Source of the DNA: Pontibacter flavimaris
Lineage (GTDB): Bacteria > Bacteroidota > Bacteroidia > Cytophagales > Hymenobacteraceae
Assembly (NCBI RefSeq): GCF_001907195.1
Contig: NZ_LVWA01000004.1
Location: 62,001 to 126,000 of the forward strand
Reading direction: 5' to 3'
DNA length: 64,000 bases
This document shows, one piece after another, positions 44,873 to 53,426 of the stretch. The notes under the pieces were generated by a model. It worked only from the letters and a program-made list of their open reading frames with translations, was not told the DNA's origin and did no database searches. A program made the translations under genes and the position numbers. The first letter of the stretch is position 1; every line of letters begins with the position of its first letter.

Positions 44873-46279
44873 CTAACTTTTTACCTCGCTAACTTCCTTA
44901 AGTTTCGCCTCTTCCCTGAACTCGCGCATCCTTCTGAAGTAATCCTTGGCGGCAGCCATCACTTTGGGCGACAGCAACAGGCCCGAGGTCATCGTCGGGA
45001 TGGCCATCATGGCGTACATGCCGTCGATCAGGGCCAGTACAGCCGTGATGGAGGCCGTAGCCCCGAAGATGATGGTGAGCACGTAGAAGTAGTTGTAATA
45101 ATGCTTATACTTTGCCCCAAACAGGAAGCTGAAGCACTTGGTGCCATAGTAGGAGTAGGAGAACAGCGAGGTAAACGCGAATATCAGCACACACACCACC
45201 AGCACATAGGAGCCCACGGTAGGCATGGCCGAGTCAAATGCGTGCACCGTTATACCTACGCCGTTCTTATCAGGATCCTGCCAGGTGCCCGTCACGATGA
45301 TGGCAACGCCAGTGAGGGTACACACGATAATCGTATCGATAAGCGGCCCCAGCATGGCAACCAGCCCCTCCCGGATTGGCTCATCGGTTTTGGCAGCGCC
45401 GTGCATCATGTCGGCTGTGCCGATGCCCGCCTCGTTGGAGAAGGAGGCACGGCGCGCGCCAGCAATAATAATGGCCCCTACCGCACCGCCCAGCATGGAG
45501 TTGGCCGTAAACGCATCTTCGAATATCAACCCAAACGCACCAGGTATGCTGGTATAGTTCACGGCCATGATGTAAAGAACCGCCAGCATGTACAGCACGA
45601 CCATACTAGGCACCATTTTGCCGGCTACGTGCCCAATGCGCTTTATACCCCCGAAGATCACCAGCGAGGTGATAATTACCAGCGTTACGCCTATGCCCAG
45701 GTTCCAGGCAAAGGTATTGGTAGTGGCAATGCCGTTCGGCACTAACACTACCTCGCGGATAACCTGCGTCAGCTGGTTGCTGGTGAAGACAGGGAGCGTA
45801 CCGAACAGGCCGGCCACGGAGAAAAACACCGCCAGCGGCTTCCACTTGCGCCCCAACCCATGCAGCACCACATACATCGGGCCACCCTCTATGTGGCCAT
45901 TGCTGTCGCGGCCCCGGTACATGATAGCCAAGGAGCAGGTAAAGAACTTGGTAGCCATGCCCACAAAGGCACTCACCCACATCCAGAACATGACGCCGGG
46001 CCCGCCAATGGCAATCGCCACCGCCACGCCGCTGATGTTACCCATACCCACCGTGGCCGCCAGCGCACTTGAAAGGGCCTCAAAATGGCTGATGTCACCA
46101 GGATCGTTCGGGTCGTCATACTTGCCCCGGATCACGTTAACGGCGTGGCCCAGGTAGCGGAACGGCAGGAAACCGGAGTACAACATAAAATAAAACCCGC
46201 CCCCCATCAGCAGGATAAGCAGCGGCATTCCCCATGCAGCATCGCTAAACGCTACTAAAAATTCTTCTAATGCTTTCAA
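44873..46279 (-). CDS. Sodium:alanine/glycine symporter family protein (AGCS)
   Basis: 468 residues with about eleven membrane helices. The N-terminal helix region has GGGFYFMLYSGFLPFRYLGH. AGCS signatures: ALAATVGMGNISGVAVAIAI and the later SFSNEAGIGTADMMHGAAKT. Members take up alanine or glycine with Na+ in the inner membrane. Alanine is the by-product of kynureninase, so a link with kynU is possible but speculative. Faces alkB across a 318-bp divergent gap. Confidence 0.9.
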   Translation of the reverse strand: MKALEEFLVAFSDAAWGMPLLILLMGGGFYFMLYSGFLPFRYLGHAVNVIRGKYDDPNDPGDISHFEALSSALAATVGMGNISGVAVAIAIGGPGVMFWMWVSAFVGMATKFFTCSLAIMYRGRDSNGHIEGGPMYVVLHGLGRKWKPLAVFFSVAGLFGTLPVFTSNQLTQVIREVVLVPNGIATTNTFAWNLGIGVTLVIITSLVIFGGIKRIGHVAGKMVPSMVVLYMLAVLYIMAVNYTSIPGAFGLIFEDAFTANSMLGGAVGAIIIAGARRASFSNEAGIGTADMMHGAAKTDEPIREGLVAMLGPLIDTIIVCTLTGVAIIVTGTWQDPDKNGVGITVHAFDSAMPTVGSYVLVVCVLIFAFTSLFSYSYYGTKCFSFLFGAKYKHYYNYFYVLTIIFGATASITAVLALIDGMYAMMAIPTMTSGLLLSPKVMAAAKDYFRRMREFREEAKLKEVSEVKS

Positions 46280-46597
46280 ATCTATAGCGGCTTAAGCATC
46301 CAAAATACAAAGAATATGGTAAAAACAAGTATGGCAACGGCAACTTATCGTATGGATGATGCAAAGAAATCCTAACCCTAAGGAGGAAGTATGGCGCTAA
46401 GACTCCGCAGCACAAGCTGCAATCCTCCCGCTTCGGTTTCATCTGAGATAATTTTCCTGCCGCCGGTAAACCCACTACCTTATGTATTTTTCCCTTATCT
46501 TTTCCAGTGCTATGGCCTTGCAGAGCTGCCTGCGGAAAGTGGTGATGGCAGGGGACGGCCCGCAAGCAGGAGCAAAGCAAACAAGAGATAGAAACGT
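46280..46597. other. Divergent spacer between the alanine symporter and alkB
   Basis: 318 bp that should carry two promoters. I see AT-rich tracts and one near-consensus -7 (TATTTTGG on the reverse strand, about 46300) but no full pair. No ORF I would defend. Confidence 0.35.
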
Positions 46598-47197
46598 ATG
46601 CGCCCCGACGAAAACACACTGCAACAACTGGCCATGCCCGATGCCGAGGTATATTTTGCCCCAGCCTTTATACGTTCCCCGCAAAGCGATGTATACTTTG
46701 AGCGGCTGCTGCGGGAGGCAAACTGGCAGCAGGAAAGTATAAAATTATTCGGGCGTGAGGTCCCCATGCCCCGCCTTACGGCCTGGTACGGGGATAAGGC
46801 TTATACTTACTCAGGGCTGCAGAACAAGCCGCAGCCCTGGCTGCCGGTGCTGCAGGAACTACGCGAAAAGGTGGAGCAGGCCAGCGGACAAAAGTATAAC
46901 AGCGTGCTGCTCAATTTCTACCGCACCGGGCAGGACAGCATGGGCTGGCACGCAGACAACGAGCCGGAGCTGGGCCGGCAGCCAAGTATAGCCAGCCTGA
47001 GCTTTGGCGGCGAGCGCCGCTTCGCTTTTAAACACCGCACCCGCCAGGACCTCAGGCCCGTGCCGCTCATACTTTCCCACGGCAGTTTGCTGCTCATGCA
47101 GGGCCCAACGCAACACCACTGGCTCCATCAGGTACCCAAAACCAGCAAATCTGTACAGCCGCGCATCAACCTCACGTTCCGGTTTGTAAATAGCTGA
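46598..47197 (+). CDS. Alpha-ketoglutarate-dependent dioxygenase, AlkB family
   Basis: 199 residues. The Fe(II)/2-oxoglutarate fold is clear: the HxD pair in GWHADNEPELG (about 126), the distal His in HHWLHQVPKT (about 172), and the 2-oxoglutarate-binding Arg in RINLTFRF near the C-terminus. The nucleotide-recognition lid holds MPRLTAWYGDKAYTYSG. It probably repairs N-alkylated bases by oxidative demethylation; closer to the ALKBH2/3-like group than to E. coli AlkB. Followed 68 bp later by kmo. Confidence 0.92.
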   Translation: MRPDENTLQQLAMPDAEVYFAPAFIRSPQSDVYFERLLREANWQQESIKLFGREVPMPRLTAWYGDKAYTYSGLQNKPQPWLPVLQELREKVEQASGQKYNSVLLNFYRTGQDSMGWHADNEPELGRQPSIASLSFGGERRFAFKHRTRQDLRPVPLILSHGSLLLMQGPTQHHWLHQVPKTSKSVQPRINLTFRFVNS

Positions 47198-47265
47198 GGA
47201 ACTTGCGCAAGCGAACCGGAAACGTTTACTTTACACGATACACCAGGCTCTGCCCCTGACATACT

Positions 47266-48654
47266 ATGACCAAGAGAAAGAACATCGCCATTATGGGAGC
47301 TGGTTTGGTAGGCTCGCTGCTGTCTCTGTACCTGGCTAAGCGCGGCCACAAGGTAGACCTGTACGAGCGCCGCCCCGACCTGCGCAGGAACATAGTGGAT
47401 GGTGGCCGTTCCATCAACCTTGCCTTGAGCGATCGCGGCTGGCGCGCTTTACGAGGCATTGGCATAGAGGAGGACGTGCGCCAGGTAGCCATCCCCATGC
47501 ATGGCCGCATGATGCACGACGAGCAGGGCACTCTTACCTTCCAGCCCTACGGCAAGGAGGGGCAGTCGATCTACTCGGTGTCCAGGAGCGGGCTGAACGC
47601 GGCGCTGATGAACCTCTCGGAGCCAAATCCCGACATCACCTACCACTTCAGCCGCCAGGCCATGGACGTGAACCTGCGCACCAACGAAGTACAGCTGCGC
47701 AGCCTGGAAACAGATCAGACAGAAACCATACAGCCGGACCTGCTTTTTGGGGCAGATGGGGCCTTTTCGGTGGTGCGCGGCGCCATGCAGAAAACAGAGC
47801 GCTATAACTATGAGCAATCATACTTAGAGTACGGCTACAAAGAGCTTTCCATACCTGCCACGCCCGAGGGCGGCTGGGCCATCGAAAAGCACGCGCTGCA
47901 CATCTGGCCACGCGGCAAGTACATGATGATCGCCCTGCCCAACCTGGACGGCAGCTTTACCTGCACCTTGTTCTTCCCCTATGAGGGGGAGCCATCTTTT
48001 GCCGCCATCAACAATGAGAACGACCTGCTGGCTTTTTTCAGGGAGGTGTTCCCGGATGCGCTGCCGCTGATGCCGACCCTGGCGCAGGATTATTTCACGA
48101 ACCCTATCGGCTCGCTGGTTACGGTTAAGTGCTTTCCGTGGAGCTACGAGGGCAAGGCGCTGCTGATCGGGGATGCCAGCCACGCGGTGGTGCCGTTCTA
48201 CGGGCAAGGGATGAACGCCGGCTTCGAGGATATCACGGTGCTGGACCAGATGCTGGAGGGCTTTGAGGGGGATGACTGGGACGCGCTTTTCAAGGCTTTT
48301 GAGCGCAGCCGCAAACCCAACGCCGACGCCATCGCCGACCTGGCCGTGATGAATTTTATCGAGATGCGCGACAAGGTGGCCGACCCGCGCTTCCTGCTGC
48401 GTAAAAAGATAGAGGGCAAAATCTCCGCCCAGTACCCCGACAGGTGGATCCCGCTATACTCCATGGTGACTTTCACCGACCTGCCCTACTCCTACGCCCT
48501 GGCGGCCGGTCAGCAGCAGGACAGAATCATGAAGAAGGTAATGAGGCACATCCGAAGTATAGAGGATTACGACAAACCCGAGGTACAGAAGCTGCTGGAG
48601 AAGCAGCTCATCCAGAAAGAGAAGCTGAAGAAGTATAATGCTGGCCAAATATAG
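47266..48654 (+). CDS. kmo: Kynurenine 3-monooxygenase
   Basis: 462 residues. FAD-binding GxGxxG in IAIMGAGLVGSLLSLYLAKR (residues about 8-26) and the second FAD motif LLIGDASHAVVPFYGQGMNA (about 303). KMO-specific stretches include VDGGRSINLALSDRGWRALR. A hydrophobic C-terminal anchor as in eukaryotic KMO is absent; the tail is charged (QKEKLKKYNAGQI), as in soluble bacterial enzymes. Converts kynurenine plus NADPH and O2 to 3-hydroxykynurenine. Confidence 0.95.
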   Translation: MTKRKNIAIMGAGLVGSLLSLYLAKRGHKVDLYERRPDLRRNIVDGGRSINLALSDRGWRALRGIGIEEDVRQVAIPMHGRMMHDEQGTLTFQPYGKEGQSIYSVSRSGLNAALMNLSEPNPDITYHFSRQAMDVNLRTNEVQLRSLETDQTETIQPDLLFGADGAFSVVRGAMQKTERYNYEQSYLEYGYKELSIPATPEGGWAIEKHALHIWPRGKYMMIALPNLDGSFTCTLFFPYEGEPSFAAINNENDLLAFFREVFPDALPLMPTLAQDYFTNPIGSLVTVKCFPWSYEGKALLIGDASHAVVPFYGQGMNAGFEDITVLDQMLEGFEGDDWDALFKAFERSRKPNADAIADLAVMNFIEMRDKVADPRFLLRKKIEGKISAQYPDRWIPLYSMVTFTDLPYSYALAAGQQQDRIMKKVMRHIRSIEDYDKPEVQKLLEKQLIQKEKLKKYNAGQI

Positions 48655-48669
48655 CCAAAGGCACAAAAG

Positions 48670-48712
48670 GCGCTGGTTTATACTTTTAATAACAGAACGT
48701 ATAAGCCAGCGC
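48670..48712. terminator. Terminator-like hairpin between kmo and the barrel gene
   Basis: GCGCTGGTTTATAC / GTATAAGCCAGCGC, with T-rich loop TTTTAATAACAGAAC. The inner stem again contains the TATACTT motif. Sits between convergent genes. Confidence 0.65.
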
Positions 48713-48720
48713 TGTGTTTA

Positions 48721-49974
48721 TCAGAAGTAGTACCCCACCAGTAGCGAGATGTTGCTGGTGTTGGAGCTGAGGCGGGCATTAAGCTGGTCTACCTGCCTGT
48801 CATGGTGCACATCCAGGCCATGCTCATACCTTGCTTCTGCGGCTACCTTGCCCCCGGCAAGGCCGTACAACAGGCCGGCGCCAATCATAAAACCTTTTTG
48901 GTTTTTGGTGATAAACTCTGGATCGTCCTTTACCCGCACCTCCGGCTCCCTCCATACCGTTCGCCTTACATACTGGTTGTGCTTTAAATCCCTATCCTGG
49001 AAAAAGTTAAAGAACATGCCTGCATTGACGTAAGGCTGCAGCTTTTTCGAACCGAACTCGTGCCGCACAGCCGTACTCAGCTTTACGGCCGACATTCTCA
49101 GTTCCATCTCATTTTCAAACTCCATATAGGCCCATTCGTAGGCATTCCGGTCTTCGTGGCTGGCTCTAAAATAATGCCCCTCCAGCTGCACAGAAGTAAA
49201 CTTGCTTACCCGCGGGGAGCGCAGGTTCAGCAGCAGGCCAACCGTTGGGTAAGTGCTTGTGGTAAAATCGGAGTGCTCCAGGTGCAGATAGCGCTCATCC
49301 TTGGCCGAAAAGCTCAGCGAAGTATGGGTTACCCCCACCCCAACGCCAAACTCAGCCGCAAACCAGGGCTGATCTTCCTTAAACACCACCACCGGCACTC
49401 CCGGCGAGCACTCGTTGTAATCTTTTATTAGCCTGATCAGTGAACTCTGTGCCAGGGCTACGCGCTCGGTCTTCTCGACCATCACCAGTATACAATCGTC
49501 CATATACTTGTTAAGGGTAGCCGTATGCTTGTTGGCGCTGGTCCGGTGCAGCACTCCTGCGTCGTTGTAGTACTCCCTGAACTCAGTCTCCAGCTCCTCC
49601 AGCCCCAGCCCTTCCTTCTCCACATAGAACCTGCCCTTCAGATTATACAGGTTAATTTTACTACGCACCAACTCCTCCATAAACACCCTGGACGAATCTG
49701 CCTTCACATACTTACTGGCATAGTACCTGTCTTCCGGGAATCCATAGCTGCTGATGTCGTTGGGAGAGTACAAAACCACTGAGGCGCTCTCCTTGCTTTT
49801 AAACCTGCATACTTTAGAGCTGAGCACGTTGGCCCGGTAATCCACCAATCCTGTCAGGGTATCTCCGGAGGCCAGCACCACAAAGCCCGGTTTAAAGTCA
49901 GACTGCGCCCGGGCAGATAGGGCAGCCCCTATAACGCAGAGGCAGGCCAGCAGGAAAGTATAAATTCGTTTCAT
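48721..49974 (-). CDS. Exported outer-membrane beta-barrel hypothetical protein
   Basis: 417 residues from the ATG at 49974 (MKRIYTFLLACLCVIGAALS, cleavage after ARA); an upstream in-frame ATG adds six residues. The first 200 residues are a soluble beta domain (VVLASGDTLTGLVDYRANVL). The remainder alternates like a barrel (FAAEFGVGVGVTHTSLSFSA) and ends NISLLVGYYF with a terminal Phe. Resembles Bacteroidota PorT/OmpW-like barrels with an N-terminal domain. Function unknown. Confidence 0.7.
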   Translation of the reverse strand: MKRIYTFLLACLCVIGAALSARAQSDFKPGFVVLASGDTLTGLVDYRANVLSSKVCRFKSKESASVVLYSPNDISSYGFPEDRYYASKYVKADSSRVFMEELVRSKINLYNLKGRFYVEKEGLGLEELETEFREYYNDAGVLHRTSANKHTATLNKYMDDCILVMVEKTERVALAQSSLIRLIKDYNECSPGVPVVVFKEDQPWFAAEFGVGVGVTHTSLSFSAKDERYLHLEHSDFTTSTYPTVGLLLNLRSPRVSKFTSVQLEGHYFRASHEDRNAYEWAYMEFENEMELRMSAVKLSTAVRHEFGSKKLQPYVNAGMFFNFFQDRDLKHNQYVRRTVWREPEVRVKDDPEFITKNQKGFMIGAGLLYGLAGGKVAAEARYEHGLDVHHDRQVDQLNARLSSNTSNISLLVGYYF

Positions 49975-50179
49975 GGTATGTATTTTCCCCAATATATAGG
50001 TTCTCTTGAATAATTACGATAAGACCATGTTTGAAAAGTATAGGTAGCTATACCGATTGATGCCTGCTGCCTCTACGGCCGCACAACAATTTTCACACTC
50101 CGCATGTATAATTCCCTTAGGCTAGTGTTATAACTGGCTTTAACCTTCTTTTCACACCTAAAAGCAAATCCCCCACCTT

Positions 50180-50680
50180 ATGAATTTTATGCAAAACCTT
50201 AAAGGCGCCGCCCTGGCCGCGCTTATATGTGGTGCTGTACTGGCAGCACCCGCCGCCATGGCACGACAAACAGCGCCGCAAGCGCAGCCGGCCCAGCCAC
50301 AGAACTTCTCCGACGCAGACCTGCAGCAGTTTGCCGATGCCAGCGCCCGCCTGATAACCATACAGCAGGAAGGGGAAAAAGCCATGATGGGCATTCTGGA
50401 GGAAGAGAAGCTGAGCGTGGATAAGTTTAACCAGATGGCGCAGGCGCACCAGCAGCAGAAGCTAAGCGAGGTGGAGGCCACCCCCGAAGAGATGGCGGCC
50501 TTCAACAACGCGGCGCAGCGCCTGATGGAGATGCAGCCTACCCTGCAGAAAGACCTGGAAACAGCCATACAGCAGGACGGCATGACGCTGGAGAAGTTTG
50601 AGCAGATTATGCTTGCCTACCGCCAGGACCAGGCAGTGCAGCAGCGCATCGACCTGCTGATGCAGGAGAAGCAAAACTAG
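50180..50680 (+). CDS. DUF4168 exported protein
   Basis: 166 residues. Signal peptide ending AAMARQ. A Gln/Pro-rich linker (QTAPQAQPAQPQNF) precedes two DUF4168 helix pairs: FSDADLQQFADASARLITIQ and MTLEKFEQIMLAYRQDQAVQ. Each repeats the theme of a short acidic helix followed by a Gln-rich helix. DUF4168 proteins are periplasmic or surface proteins of unknown function. Monocistronic with a good terminator. Confidence 0.88.
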   Translation: MNFMQNLKGAALAALICGAVLAAPAAMARQTAPQAQPAQPQNFSDADLQQFADASARLITIQQEGEKAMMGILEEEKLSVDKFNQMAQAHQQQKLSEVEATPEEMAAFNNAAQRLMEMQPTLQKDLETAIQQDGMTLEKFEQIMLAYRQDQAVQQRIDLLMQEKQN

Positions 50681-50705
50681 CCAGCATTTGTTAAGAGAGC
50701 ATAAA

Positions 50706-50738
50706 AAATGGCCGCCAGCAAAAACTGGCGGCCATTTC
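50706..50738. terminator. Bidirectional terminator after the DUF4168 gene
   Basis: AAATGGCCGCCAG / CTGGCGGCCATTT with a loop CAAAAA. It sits between convergent genes. Confidence 0.85.
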
Positions 50739-50762
50739 TGTATACACAAAACTATGGTTCGG

Positions 50763-52328
50763 TTATTCCTGCGCGGGCTGCGGGGCTGGCTCCTGGCCAT
50801 GGGCAAACTCCACAATGCGGAAGGTGCGCGCCTTGCGGTCGTAGTAGCCGTAGTGTAGCTTGTCGCCGTAGCGGTAGATCGTCTGGAACTCCGGCTCCGG
50901 CTTCAGGTTGCGCTCATACGCCTCCACACGCTCCTGCAGCACTTCTACATCTCCCTCCTGCTCCACCTTGGCCAGGCTGTTGGCATCCAGCACCGAGTGG
51001 AAGTAGGTGCTAATTCCCGGCCCGGTTGGAATGTTGCCGCCCTGCCCCCACGGGTCGTAAAAATAGCGGCTGTAGTAGGGTGAGTTCAGGTAATAGGTCG
51101 GGATGTTGTAGGCTGGCGTCCAGCGGCCGGGTATCAGCATCAGCCCGCGCGAGGTGCGCACGTAACGGTCCGGGGTGCGCACCATGCGGCTGCGGTCGTT
51201 GCGGTTGCTGCGCTCGGACGGCGCCTTGTAGGAGCCAATGGTGAGCTGCAGGGTGCTGTCGCTGTAGGTATCCACCGTGATGGCGGGCACGCCGTTGGCC
51301 AGGTTCTTCATCACCTTGTCCTCCTTCTCTATCACTTCGTAGCCGGACGAGAACAAACCGCCTGCCCCGCGCTGGTACACCGGCGTGGAGGCCAGCGCCA
51401 GTTGCTCCTTATCCGTGAAAGCATACTCCTTCAGGGGCTGCAGCGTGTTAAAGTCGTAAGCGGTCAGCTTCAGTTTGTCCTTCTCTAGGTTCACCCTGAA
51501 AAGCTTATCCTGGTGCAGGAAAGAGTTAAAGCTAGGCGCGTTGCGCTGCTCTATTACCGGCAGTGTGCGGTACTCCGACTTTCCGGTGTTCCAGTCCAGG
51601 GTCAGTATCTCGGTGGTGGTTTCTTTGGATGGTTTGCCACGCAGCGAGTATCCGTCGAAGATCATGTGCAACTTATCGCCGCGCGAGTAGATTTTGCTGC
51701 GGTGGTGGCCCGTGAACACGTTTCGCTCCAGGTCCGGGTGCACGTAGATCATGCCCGACTCGCGGGCGTAGCGGTCGCGGGTGCGGGGCATCTGCTCTGC
51801 CTTAAACAGCTTGTAATCCATCGTCGCCACGTTATCGTCTGAGTCGCGGTAGAGGTGCAGGTTGCTGTCTTTGTCGGTGTAGAGCATGTAGAAATGGTCC
51901 TCGTCGCCGAAACCGCCCACAAACGTGACGTTGCGCTCCAGCTTCAGCTGCACATCCTGTATGCTGCGGAAAGCGCCGGTATGGCGGTTGATGGCAAACG
52001 GACGCACATACTCGCGGCGGCCATTGGTGTAGCGGCTGTAGAAAATGAATTCATCCGCTGTTACGCGGGTGCCCATCACCTGCGGGTCTTTGGAGTGCCG
52101 GTACGGAATCTCGTGCTGGGCAAGTTTCTCCCCCGTGGGGGAGATCATCGCGAAGTTCAGGTTGCCGCCCTGGTAAAAGTATACCACCACGTTGCCCTCG
52201 TCGTCTGCCACGGATACGAGGTCCTCTGCGCGGTTCATGGGTAGTTCTATATCGGCAAACTCTTTCTGGGCATGTGCCGCCGTGGCGAAGGCCCCCACTA
52301 AGAGCAAGCTAAAGAGTAGTTTACGCAT
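50763..52328 (-). CDS. Exported hypothetical protein, paralog of the gene at 36050-37507
   Basis: 521 residues. Signal peptide MRKLLFSLLLVGAFATAAHA. No known domain. It is similar along its length to the 485-residue protein next to kynU, with an extra aromatic-rich insert (PTYYLNSPYYSRYFYDPWGQ, about residue 415). Repeated short beta motifs such as DEFIFYSRYTNGRREYVRPF suggest a propeller-like fold. Function unknown. Monocistronic. Confidence 0.65.
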   Translation of the reverse strand: MRKLLFSLLLVGAFATAAHAQKEFADIELPMNRAEDLVSVADDEGNVVVYFYQGGNLNFAMISPTGEKLAQHEIPYRHSKDPQVMGTRVTADEFIFYSRYTNGRREYVRPFAINRHTGAFRSIQDVQLKLERNVTFVGGFGDEDHFYMLYTDKDSNLHLYRDSDDNVATMDYKLFKAEQMPRTRDRYARESGMIYVHPDLERNVFTGHHRSKIYSRGDKLHMIFDGYSLRGKPSKETTTEILTLDWNTGKSEYRTLPVIEQRNAPSFNSFLHQDKLFRVNLEKDKLKLTAYDFNTLQPLKEYAFTDKEQLALASTPVYQRGAGGLFSSGYEVIEKEDKVMKNLANGVPAITVDTYSDSTLQLTIGSYKAPSERSNRNDRSRMVRTPDRYVRTSRGLMLIPGRWTPAYNIPTYYLNSPYYSRYFYDPWGQGGNIPTGPGISTYFHSVLDANSLAKVEQEGDVEVLQERVEAYERNLKPEPEFQTIYRYGDKLHYGYYDRKARTFRIVEFAHGQEPAPQPAQE

Positions 52329-52489
52329 AATTCTAAGGATGAATTGTATATGTTTACAACGAGCAAATATTTAGCCAAAGTATAAAATTTAACAGGCACA
52401 ACCATAGAATCTGTCGTTTCTTCTGGTGATTTGCTGTTGGTTGGTGGTGGGAATTGCCTTCTGGTGCCGTAGCTGCTGCTCATCTTATG

Positions 52490-53245
52490 CTTGGGCTTTG
52501 CCTGGCTATACTTATATACTTGCGGTTTATACTTGATTTATACTTCCTCACAATCCTTTCGCTGTTCCGAACATCCTTGTCAGGAATCCCTCTGCTGTGG
52601 ACGTCCGGATCCGCGTAAGTCATACTTATACTTGGGCTATATTTTATACTTCCTCCTTCTGGCGCAAGTCTCCAGACTTGTGTCCTACAGGTGGTGTCAA
52701 GTCTCTGACTTGACTGGCTTGAAAAGCCATACTTCCTGTGGCTATACTTTTATACTTCAGTTATACATTCTTAGCCGCCGCTTCCTTCCACTTGAACCTA
52801 GCTATACTTACTAGCTCCCGCTGATCCTCTAGTTTCCACAAACCTATAGTTGCATTTCCTGCTTTGGTGCCCTCAGGCCGGGAGGCCTCGCCTTCGGGCA
52901 TCGCGCTGTGTTCCCTCCTGCCTCCGCTGCGCTACGGCTGCTCAACAAGTTGAGCACCGGATCTCACAAGGCGCTCAACCCAAAGGCTGGGATCAGTTCG
53001 ATAGCCGCCTGCTATGCAGCTTGAACCAAAGTCCCCCTTTGAAGTCGCAGATCCCAAACTTGTTTCGGGGGGGTAGGGGGATGTAATCGTCTGCTGAAAA
53101 ATCCTCTCTCGGGAGGGGCTAGGGGTGTTTATACTTTGTAGGGACAGGTCGCGACCTGTCCGCGCGAGAACTGAAGCTATGGAACCTATACTTTAGAACT
53201 AGCAGTAACAGATTCCCCTCCTTGGCTAAGGAGGGGTAGGGGTGG
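52490..53245 (+). repeat. Composite repeat island 4
   Basis: The largest island. About 11 TATACTT/CATACTT copies lie in 52490-52815, along with palindromes GGCGCAAGTCTCCAGACTTG (52670-) and GTCAAGTCTCTGACTTGAC (52697-). Block B follows (52863-53006), then GGGGGGTAGGGGG-type and CCCCTCCTTGGCTAAGGAG elements (to 53245) and GACAGGTCGCGACCTGTCC (53143-53161). Between the exported protein start and the 3' end of the ACMS decarboxylase gene. Non-coding. Confidence 0.75.
52863..53006 (+). repeat. Block B copy 4 (compensatory change in hairpin 1)
   Basis: Hairpin 1 reads AGGCC-GGGA-GGCCT here (52875-52888) against AGCCC-GAGA-GGGCT in the other copies: a C-G pair has become G-C with both sides changed. 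Central hairpin TGCTCAAC-AA-GTTGAGCA at 52939-52956. Confidence 0.78.
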
Positions 53246-53426
53246 TTGGATTTCGTAGCCCTTAGCCTCGGCCTCACTTCCCTCCCCACAAGTTCTCCCG
53301 GCACAAGTCCGGGATGTGCCACTTTCAGGATGACAGAAAAAGGACACGTATATTTTCCTTCTCAGGAGGGATGGTTGGACCCAGTACTGCAGAAACCTTG
53401 TCCATCCAATCCTGATTCTAACAAAT
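53246..53426. other. Spacer 3' of the ACMS decarboxylase gene with another short repeat
   Basis: Contains CACAAGTTCTCCCGGCACAA and TGTGCCACTTTCAGGATGAC. The second resembles the repeat CCATCCTGAAAGTGG at 58430 in reverse. No ORF worth calling. Confidence 0.45.

Noticed and set aside
52491..52814. ORF inside repeat island 4 (and similar ORFs at 2417-2665, 53246-53521, 63327-63680)
   Set aside because: They lie in repetitive islands full of TATACTT motifs; the translated text is Tyr/Leu/Ser repeats.
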